From positions 1-8,800 of the forward strand of contig CAUDRD010000054.1 of NCBI GenBank assembly GCA_958451705.1: a DNA stretch of 8,800 nucleotides, given 5' to 3'. Below the pieces are notes generated by a model, which had not been told where the DNA came from, ran no database searches, and saw only the letters and a program-made list of their open reading frames with translations. Source of the DNA: an uncultured Oscillospiraceae bacterium. GTDB taxonomy: Bacteria > Bacillota > Clostridia > Oscillospirales > Acutalibacteraceae. The position numbers and the translations under genes were made by a program. Position 1 is the stretch's first letter. The number at the start of each line of letters is the position of its first letter. This document shows, in pieces, positions 1-6,086 of this stretch.

Positions 1-115
1 TAGAGAATGGGCTCCAGACCACTCAAAAATGGCAAAGGGAATAACTCTTAATTTTGACGAGGCAAAGGCTCTCAGAGACTTTCTCAACGACTTCAATTTT
101 GACGAGGAAGAATAA
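1..115 (+). CDS. C-terminal fragment of a YdbC/PC4-like ssDNA-binding protein
   Basis: This is an open frame running in from the left edge and ending at tandem stop codons (TAA TAA, 113-118). The visible 37 residues read REWAPDHSKMAKGITL, then an acidic helix with EAKALRDFLNDF, then an acidic end (FDEEE). The pattern (R-[DE]-W-x-P-[DE]-H-x-K-M-x-K-G-I-T-L followed by an amphipathic helix) is, from memory, the C-terminal half of the Bacillota YdbC family, small PC4-like proteins that bind single-stranded DNA. Only the 3' end is present, so length and start cannot be judged. It converges on the minus-strand cluster and is followed by a strong hairpin terminator, so it is probably unrelated to the sugar genes. 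The family call rests on a short motif. Confidence 0.65.
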   Translation, partial: REWAPDHSKMAKGITLNFDEAKALRDFLNDFNFDEEE

Positions 116-127
116 TAAAAGATATTC

Positions 128-170
128 AAAAGGCTGTTACGGAGAAATCCGTAACAGCCTTTTATTTTTT
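128..170. terminator. Strong intrinsic terminator between convergent genes
   Basis: A perfect 13-bp stem (131-143 with 148-160) closes a GAAA tetraloop. Three further A-T pairs extend it to 16 bp (128-163). On the plus strand it is followed by TTTATTTTTT, so it should terminate the YdbC-like gene efficiently. On the minus strand only a short, interrupted T run follows, but the same hairpin is also the only candidate stop for the transcript leaving the GH28-like gene, which ends at 180. It is best read as a shared, bidirectional terminator that is stronger in the plus direction. Confidence 0.9.
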
Positions 171-179
171 GCTCTTTAT

Positions 180-1559
180 TTAAAAGCTTTCAATCTCTTT
201 TCCGTTTACAGTTCCGGCGCTGTAAGAATCTAAAGCGCCCTTACCGGTAAAGCGGTCAAATACAAGATTTTCAGTATTATCCGCATCTACGGCATATTTG
301 TATGTGTCGCATACATTGCCCCAGAGCATCTTCGTCTTTGCAATTGTAATATTCTTTCCGTATCTTATGAAAAATCCCGCATTATCGTACTTTTCAACGC
401 CGTAATCTATACAGGGTCTTAAATCATAGCATCCGCAGGGCCATTTTGAAGTTTTTGTAACCTCAACACGGCAGTTTTCAAAAGTTACATCTTCAATATA
501 GTTTTCGCTGTTTCCGTGAATTAAAACTCCGTTTTCGCCTTTTGCCGTAATGTTAAAGAAGCGGACATTTTTAATTTTACCGCTCTTTGTGTTTTCGTCA
601 CGGTTAAAGGTGGTTATGGTAATAGGCTCCGCAGTGCCCCACCAGTCGGAGCAGAAGCGGCGGGTTTCAATAATGCAGTTTGAAAAGCTGACGTTTTCAA
701 CGTTGCCGCCGTCTCTTATTTGAATTGAAAGACCACGGTTTGAACGGCTGATTATGCAGTTATCAACTATTACGTTTCTGAAATCACCTACGCCCTCGGT
801 GCCGATTTTTATGGCGGCGGAGGTTGAAATTAGGGTACAGCCGGAAATGATTATGTTTTCACAGGGACCGTATTCACTGTTGCCTTTTGAAGCTTTAAGG
901 CAGATACAGTCATCGGCGCACTCAACGTGACAGTTGGTTATTCTTACATTGCAGCAGTGATCAGGGTCTATTCCGTCGCTGTTTGCAACATCCAGATCAT
1001 TGAGGATTCTTATTTTATCAATTTCCACGTCATAGCAGCCTGCGGGATGAAGAGTCCAGAAAGGAGCGTCTTTTATAGTTACATCTTTAAAGCTGATATG
1101 CTTACTGTTCTCAACGTAGATAACAGTAGGACGGGGATAAAAATCACCCGTTACATAATACTGGCTTTTGCGGTTTACAAAGCTGTGGCCGTTTGCGTCA
1201 ATGGTTCCCTCACCGGTTATGGAAGCACCGTCAGCTTCATATCCGTAAATAAATACGAAGCTGGGCTTTCCCGTTACAGGGTTGCCCACAAGTGCGGTTT
1301 TGGGGTCATTGATCATATTGCAGGGTCTTATATAACCCTCTATGTCGGAAGTGGCTTTAAGCACCGCTCCCTTTTGAAGATGGAGCTCCACATTTTTCTT
1401 AAGGCTTATGGAGTCGGAATAATAAACCTTTCCGCTTTCGAGAACTACAGTTCCGCCGCCGTTTTTGCTGCAGGTATCAATGGCTTTCTGAATGGCGGCA
1501 GCATCATTTGTTTTTCCGTCACCTAAAGCTCCAAAATCTTCCACTTTATATAATTTCAT
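180..1559 (-). CDS. GH28-like (polygalacturonase-fold) beta-helix glycoside hydrolase, cytoplasmic
   Basis: The 459-residue protein has the right-handed parallel beta-helix layout of glycoside hydrolase family 28. The N-terminus (VEDFGALGDGKTNDAAAIQKAID, residues 6-28) is the typical entry to this fold. Two catalytic motifs are visible: NSDGIDPD (193-200, NTD-like, D195 and D198) and ADD (215-217). The third motif, GHG, is replaced by T-S-A (246-248) in STSAAIKIGTEG. The fourth, RIK, is replaced by S-I-Q (278-280) in RGLSIQIRDGG. A CSDWWGTAEPI segment (303-312) follows, which I recall from a non-pectinase subgroup. There are 19 cysteines and no signal peptide, so it should act in the cytosol. 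The start has AAGGAGG 10 nt upstream, and it lies 28 nt downstream of the phosphoesterase gene, as the last gene of the cluster. It is probably a glycosidase on an imported oligosaccharide; polygalacturonase activity is doubtful. Fold call strong, substrate unknown. Confidence 0.85.
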   Translation of the reverse strand: MKLYKVEDFGALGDGKTNDAAAIQKAIDTCSKNGGGTVVLESGKVYYSDSISLKKNVELHLQKGAVLKATSDIEGYIRPCNMINDPKTALVGNPVTGKPSFVFIYGYEADGASITGEGTIDANGHSFVNRKSQYYVTGDFYPRPTVIYVENSKHISFKDVTIKDAPFWTLHPAGCYDVEIDKIRILNDLDVANSDGIDPDHCCNVRITNCHVECADDCICLKASKGNSEYGPCENIIISGCTLISTSAAIKIGTEGVGDFRNVIVDNCIISRSNRGLSIQIRDGGNVENVSFSNCIIETRRFCSDWWGTAEPITITTFNRDENTKSGKIKNVRFFNITAKGENGVLIHGNSENYIEDVTFENCRVEVTKTSKWPCGCYDLRPCIDYGVEKYDNAGFFIRYGKNITIAKTKMLWGNVCDTYKYAVDADNTENLVFDRFTGKGALDSYSAGTVNGKEIESF

Positions 1560-1569
1560 AACACATTAC

Positions 1570-1576
1570 CCTCCTT
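1570..1576 (-). promoter_or_regulatory. Ribosome binding site of the GH28-like gene
   Basis: The minus strand reads AAGGAGG, a full match to the anti-Shine-Dalgarno sequence, 10 nt before the ATG at 1557-1559. It lies in the 28-nt gap after the phosphoesterase stop codon. This suggests the GH28-like gene is translated independently and efficiently within the polycistronic message. Confidence 0.85.
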
Positions 1577-1587
1577 AAACGCTGAGG

Positions 1588-3279
1588 TTAAAACAGTCCG
1601 GGAAAGAAAGGAAGTATTGCCCCGGGGATAAGAAGCTGAACAAGAGCCACTATTCCCCAAATTACAAGGCCGATAATTCCCAAAACAACTGCAATAATAA
1701 GAATTACAAGGACTATTAAAGCGGCGAGAAGCCACGGACCTTTCTTGCTCTTTTTGACTGTCTTCTCATATTTAGGCTTTTTCTCTTCATCAATAAGCTC
1801 AGGGTTCGGAGTTTTCTCCCTGTAAAGGGGGAAGATTTTAAGCTCTGCCTTTTCGTCGCAGATACCGTTATTATAGAGAAGAGGTTCAACAAGAGAGCTT
1901 GCGCTTTCGCATCCCTTTAAGAACTTGCCGATTTTAAGACCGATAGTGTCAAGGAAGGAGTCGATAACACTTAAAAGTCCCATTGCGATTTTATATTCCC
2001 TTGTATCGGGAGTATAGGGAGCATCGCCGCCGTAAAGGTTGGTGACAGCTTCAAGGATAAAATCGAGAACCTTTCTGTCCTTAATATCCTCATAGTCCTC
2101 GGGCTTAAGACCTGTTTCGGCCTTAGTCCATTTACCGACTTTTCCGATTGTAAGGCTGTTAAGGAATTTACCTATGGGTTTAATAATGAACTTTAATTTT
2201 TTCACCTTTTCTCCGGGAACACTGAACGCATCGGTCATTTCCGCAAGGCGGTCAATATCGTTGCCGGCAGCCCAAAGAACCTCACCTATCATGCCGATAA
2301 AGAAATCCTTGATATATTGTGGGAATGATTTTCCGTCAGTATCGAGACCCTTTACCTGTTCTATGTACTGAGTGTCAACGGTAATTTTTCCATTAGCCGG
2401 GTCAAAAACCGCCGTTCTCATTGTGGGAGGATAGCCTACCAGCGCAGCCGTTGAAACATCGTAGAAGATATTTCCCTTTTCCGTTCTCTTAAAGGAAATG
2501 TCGTGAATATGGGTGTGACCCGTGAAAATGCAGTTTATTCCCCTGTCTGCAAAATCTTCCACATTTTCATCGTGGTGACCCTGAAGATCACCCTTTCCTA
2601 TTATTGCATAAAACGGAGACGGAGCAATCATTGGGTGGTGAGTCATTGCAATAATATACTGGTTGTTTTTCTGAGCGTCCTCAATCTGTTCATAAATCCA
2701 CTTTTTGCAGCTTTCACTGAAACCGCTGCTGGCTTCGCCGTCATCGTCAACATCCCTGTCGTCGTTAAGGGCAAAAAGCCTGTAACCATCACAGAGCTGA
2801 ACCACATACGACATTGAGGGAAGATGATATGAAATAGCTTCGTTGGGGCCGAATTCATAATACATATCCCAGAGCATATCTCTTGTTGCCGCAGGTACTT
2901 TTATTTTTTCGTCACCCTTATATCCGTCAGTTAAGCCGTCCTCCTGATAGTCGTGAGTGGCGGTTATGACATATACTCTCTTACCTCTGCTTTTAAGCTC
3001 ACGGAGCTTTTCGATAAACTCCTTATGGCTGGCTATTTCTCCATCCTTGGTGGTATCACCTGCAAGGAGGACAATGTCAGTAGAAGTATCTGCACAGAGC
3101 ATATCCCAGGCTGTGTCTATTACCAGGTCGGAGTCCTTTATAACCTTCTGGCTTTTTGATTCAGCTTTTTTATATGCCTTGCCCTCAGTTCCGCTTGTTC
3201 TTGAGTAATAATGAGGGTCAGTGATAATCTGAACTTTTAATGGCGCATTTGTGCTGCCGTAAATTCTATCTTCACTCAT
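1588..3279 (-). CDS. Calcineurin-like metallophosphoesterase with C-terminal membrane tail
   Basis: The 563-residue protein has a binuclear-metal phosphoesterase domain at about residues 14-303. Motifs in order are D-x-H (D21, H23), GD (G74-D75), ATHD (107-110, in place of the usual GNHD), THHP (213-216) and GHTH (254-257). It hydrolyses phosphomono- or diesters in general; the substrate cannot be read. Residues 310-510 form a mostly charged, probably helical region I do not recognise. After a basic stretch (KKSKKG), the last 50 residues (514-563) carry no charged residue and probably form one or two membrane segments. With no N-terminal signal, the catalytic domain should face the cytosol. 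The start is 9 nt past the stop of the GH63-like gene, and its weak site (GAAAGTGAG) overlaps that gene's end, which suggests translational coupling. The Asn of GNHD, a metal ligand in the family, is Thr108 here. Confidence 0.85.
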   Translation of the reverse strand: MSEDRIYGSTNAPLKVQIITDPHYYSRTSGTEGKAYKKAESKSQKVIKDSDLVIDTAWDMLCADTSTDIVLLAGDTTKDGEIASHKEFIEKLRELKSRGKRVYVITATHDYQEDGLTDGYKGDEKIKVPAATRDMLWDMYYEFGPNEAISYHLPSMSYVVQLCDGYRLFALNDDRDVDDDGEASSGFSESCKKWIYEQIEDAQKNNQYIIAMTHHPMIAPSPFYAIIGKGDLQGHHDENVEDFADRGINCIFTGHTHIHDISFKRTEKGNIFYDVSTAALVGYPPTMRTAVFDPANGKITVDTQYIEQVKGLDTDGKSFPQYIKDFFIGMIGEVLWAAGNDIDRLAEMTDAFSVPGEKVKKLKFIIKPIGKFLNSLTIGKVGKWTKAETGLKPEDYEDIKDRKVLDFILEAVTNLYGGDAPYTPDTREYKIAMGLLSVIDSFLDTIGLKIGKFLKGCESASSLVEPLLYNNGICDEKAELKIFPLYREKTPNPELIDEEKKPKYEKTVKKSKKGPWLLAALIVLVILIIAVVLGIIGLVIWGIVALVQLLIPGAILPFFPGLF

Positions 3280-3288
3280 TTTAGATAC

Positions 3289-6009
3289 TCACTTTCTGAT
3301 TATTTCTAAGGTTATATCCTTTTCAGCTGTGTCGAGAGTAATCTCCAAAGCGCCTTTCTTTCTCTCGTTAAAGGAGATCTCTTTGCCGTTTACCATAACC
3401 TTATAGTCATACATATCGTTCATAACCGCTACAACGGCGCACTTCGCATTGTTTCCGAAATAACGGCACTTAGCTGTAAAATAGGTATTATCCTCATTAA
3501 AGGAACGGCTGTCAACCCACATATCGAAACCGCTTGTGAAAATGCCCGGCTTGTAGTAAGCGTTTGCCCAAACGTTAATGGGAGCTGAAAGTCCGCCGAA
3601 ATTGTGGAACCATCCGCCACGCTCTGATTCAATGTTGAACATCTCGAAGGTGTAGTAGGAGTGGTCAACCTCTCTCTTCCATGCGTTAAGGGCTGTATCG
3701 GCAATTTTAAAGGCAAAGTCTGTTTCGCCTAAATCAAGCATTGTCTTCCAGATAAACCACTGATGCGAGAACCATACATTGCCGTTCCAGTAACCGTTAT
3801 GTTTGAAATATCCTGCTGAGCGGTCAACGGCGCTTACGCCCACATTTGACCACATCTCTTTTTCGTTCATTATATGTCCGAGAACTCTCTGCTTTCTGTC
3901 CTCAGGGCAGGCTCCGGCAATAAGGGGATATATTCCGTCCATACCCTTATTGAGGTTTTCTCCGTCATCGGTTCTAAAGAATTTCTCCGGCTCTCCGTTG
4001 TCGTTGTGAAGAACATAGCTGTAATAGCCCACTTCGTCATCCCATGCAGTATTGTTAAGGGCGTTGGTAAGCTTTTCAATATCGCTGTCGTATTCGGCTA
4101 TATCCTCACTGTGACCTGACGCTGCGGCTATCATCTTCATGATCTTTGCAATTCTGATAACCTGGCTGGAAGAGATACAGGGGCATGCGTATTTTTCCAC
4201 TTTCTTTTCTATCATAGCAGCCTGTGCCGGATAGTCGTCCATTCCGCTTGAAGAATAGAAATAATCGTAAGTAGTGGTCATGCCGCTTTTAAATTTAGCG
4301 GTTGTGGAACCATGGGTTCTGCCTGCCATGAATCTGTAATACTGCTTTGCACGGTCATAGTAGGAATAAAGGTTTGCCTTATCGTTCTCCCTTTTGAGCA
4401 TTTCAAGGTACTGGTAGAACTGTACGGGAACAGGTGAACCGTGATGAAGGAAGGCAAAGTCCTTATTATCGGTTTCACTGAGATATGTATCGAGAATATA
4501 CTCTGCAAGCTTCGGCTCAGCCTCTAAAAGTCCGAGAGCTATAAATCCGCTGTCCCATGTGTAGAGGCAGTCCCATCTCTTACCGGGAGTGTGGTGAACT
4601 ATATAGTCTCCATGACGGTAAATGGGATATACAACGTTTGTCAGAAGAGTAGCTTTAAGTATCTCGTTACTGAGAGTATATTTTTCTCCCTCTTTGTTAT
4701 ATCCGAGAGGTTTTAGAGTTGCCTTGCCTTCATTATAGATACGCTCGTATTCTTCGTCTGACAAAGGCTCAAATCTATCCTTACTTACAACCACATACTC
4801 AATATGGCTGGTTCCGGGCTTAATGTAGAGGGAATGGACAATTGTGTTCTGATAAAATCCCTCGTCGCTCTTTTTAGGTGAGAAGGAACCTGTGAAGGTA
4901 CGAGTGAGTTCGTCAAAAGTTATGTCGCTGTTGGAGACACGGGAAATAAGGGCGTCCTCAAGAACGCCGGTTTCAAGTTCCCTTGTTCTTGTATTTTTAT
5001 TGTGGGTCATAACGCAGTAAGTCTGTCCGATTTCACCGTAGGTAAGGATTTCTCTAAATCCTCTCTCAGTCTCCTCCTGAGTGATTTCCGGCTTTCTCTC
5101 ATAGAGAACGGTTTCGGCAGTTACAGCATATATATCGTCTTTTTCAGCTACTGCAAAAAAGTCAAATTCTATACCTGCTTCGCCCTGTGAAACAAGCTCA
5201 AAAGCAACTGAGCCTTTTGAAATTTTGCCCATGGGAATATATTTAAAAGTAAGGCTGTCGCTTTTTTCAAAGGCTACCTCTTTGCCGTTAAGAGAGAAAA
5301 CTGCCCTTTCTCCCTCTCCTACAGTTCTGTAGCGTACAGCAAGTACGGGATTTTCAAAATCGTATTGGCTGTTTACACAGTATTCGACCTTGTCGCCTTT
5401 TTCGCAGCCGAAAGGCTTTAAGTTGAGAAAATGCACATGAGCGTTATCTATTCTGTCACCGAGACCTTTTCTGCCGTGGAAAAGGGGATCAATAAACACG
5501 CCTTTCTCCATGCCGTCGGGATTTTCCATATCCCAGGGTCTTGTAACCGCATAATCGAAGGATGCATAATTTTCCGCATCAAAGAAAAGACATTTATCCG
5601 GCAAAGAAACCTTGCAGTGCTGAGGATAAGGATACTCTAAAGCGGAAAATATGTTTTCGAGACAGATCTGGCAAAGCTCAGTATTGTTGACAAACTCTGT
5701 TCTTACAAGAAAAGCCTCGTCGTTAATCTTTGTAAAGGATACGTCAGCATACACCTGATCTTTCCACTCGAGGTCATATCTGTAAGAAAAATGAGTCATA
5801 TCCTTGTTGCAGGTCCAAGGATGATAGTTTGAGGGGAAAGTTACATTTGGTACAGGTACGTTTGTATTTGCAATAGTGGGATGAATTACAAAATCAAAGC
5901 GTACGCCCTCTTTTCGGCTTTCGTCAACTATTCGGGAAACACCCATATATTTTTTTGAGTAAGGACCCCATGTAGGTACATATTCTGAAAATTTCTTTAA
6001 ATTACTCAT
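3289..6009 (-). CDS. GH63/clan GH-G-like (alpha/alpha)6-barrel glycoside hydrolase
   Basis: From the chosen ATG (6007-6009) the protein has 906 residues and no signal peptide. The first ~435 residues are rich in beta-type sequence and probably form accessory beta-sandwich domains. The C-terminal half looks like the alpha/alpha toroid of GH63 and related enzymes: RWDCLYTWDSGF (478-489), SGMDDYP (588-594), GYWNGNVW (739-746) and FEMFN (788-792) before a WFHNFGGLSAP block. By analogy with the GH63 enzyme YgjK, D591 or D592 is the likely general acid and E789 the likely base; this is by-eye alignment. About 80 residues of beta-type sequence close the protein. Known GH63 enzymes release alpha-linked glucose or related sugars, or hydrolyse mannosylglycerate; the substrate here is unknown. 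It is followed 9 nt later by the phosphoesterase gene and preceded by a terminator-like hairpin. Another (alpha/alpha)6 family of the same type is possible. Confidence 0.8.
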   Translation of the reverse strand: MSNLKKFSEYVPTWGPYSKKYMGVSRIVDESRKEGVRFDFVIHPTIANTNVPVPNVTFPSNYHPWTCNKDMTHFSYRYDLEWKDQVYADVSFTKINDEAFLVRTEFVNNTELCQICLENIFSALEYPYPQHCKVSLPDKCLFFDAENYASFDYAVTRPWDMENPDGMEKGVFIDPLFHGRKGLGDRIDNAHVHFLNLKPFGCEKGDKVEYCVNSQYDFENPVLAVRYRTVGEGERAVFSLNGKEVAFEKSDSLTFKYIPMGKISKGSVAFELVSQGEAGIEFDFFAVAEKDDIYAVTAETVLYERKPEITQEETERGFREILTYGEIGQTYCVMTHNKNTRTRELETGVLEDALISRVSNSDITFDELTRTFTGSFSPKKSDEGFYQNTIVHSLYIKPGTSHIEYVVVSKDRFEPLSDEEYERIYNEGKATLKPLGYNKEGEKYTLSNEILKATLLTNVVYPIYRHGDYIVHHTPGKRWDCLYTWDSGFIALGLLEAEPKLAEYILDTYLSETDNKDFAFLHHGSPVPVQFYQYLEMLKRENDKANLYSYYDRAKQYYRFMAGRTHGSTTAKFKSGMTTTYDYFYSSSGMDDYPAQAAMIEKKVEKYACPCISSSQVIRIAKIMKMIAAASGHSEDIAEYDSDIEKLTNALNNTAWDDEVGYYSYVLHNDNGEPEKFFRTDDGENLNKGMDGIYPLIAGACPEDRKQRVLGHIMNEKEMWSNVGVSAVDRSAGYFKHNGYWNGNVWFSHQWFIWKTMLDLGETDFAFKIADTALNAWKREVDHSYYTFEMFNIESERGGWFHNFGGLSAPINVWANAYYKPGIFTSGFDMWVDSRSFNEDNTYFTAKCRYFGNNAKCAVVAVMNDMYDYKVMVNGKEISFNERKKGALEITLDTAEKDITLEIIRK

Positions 6010-6014
6010 TGATA

Positions 6015-6022
6015 CACCTTCC
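6015..6022 (-). promoter_or_regulatory. Ribosome binding site that fixes the GH63-like start
   Basis: The minus strand reads GGAAGGTG followed by TATCA and ATG (6007-6009). This puts a good Shine-Dalgarno site at normal spacing before the third possible start (protein MSNLKKFSEYVP). The two more upstream candidates, TTG at 6025-6027 and ATG at 6022-6024, overlap this site. Both are preceded only by the T/A-rich tail of the hairpin, with no site of their own. The protein therefore most likely begins six residues later than the longest reading frame. Confidence 0.8.
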
Positions 6023-6030
6023 ATCAAAGT

Positions 6031-6085
6031 TTTATAAAATAAAACTCCCGCCGCCGTTTTACCGGAGGCAGGAGTTTGCTTTTTT
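6031..6085. terminator. Terminator-like hairpin between symporter and GH63-like genes
   Basis: Bases 6042-6056 pair with 6063-6077 (15 positions, two mismatches: 6049/6070 and 6053/6066). On the minus strand the GC-rich stem is followed by TTTTATTTTAT, a typical T tract, directly after the symporter gene, whose stop codon is at 6087-6089. On the plus strand GCTTTTTT follows, so it is symmetrical. It sits only about 33 nt ahead of the GH63-like ATG. I see no convincing -35/-10 pair in the remaining gap (a TATAAA at 6032-6037 has no -35 partner). It probably acts as a partial terminator that lowers expression of the downstream enzymes relative to the symporter, or protects the 3' end of the symporter mRNA. 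Confidence 0.75.
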
Positions 6086-6086
6086 A

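Noticed and set aside
927..1526. Plus-strand open frame of 199 codons antisense to the GH28-like gene
   Set aside because: It lies wholly inside a gene with clear family motifs, has no ribosome binding site, and its protein looks like no known family. It is a mirror of codon use on the other strand.
180..1559. Calling the GH28-like enzyme a true polygalacturonase
   Set aside because: The GHG and RIK motifs are missing, and there is no signal peptide as would be expected for a secreted pectinase.
2503..2817. Plus-strand open frame of 104 codons antisense to the phosphoesterase
   Set aside because: It is fully antisense to the catalytic domain, with no start signal and no recognisable protein features.
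6032..6037. TATAAA before the GH63-like gene as a -10 box
   Set aside because: It overlaps the terminator T tract, and the position 17 bp upstream lies in the GC-rich hairpin stem with no TTGACA-like sequence.
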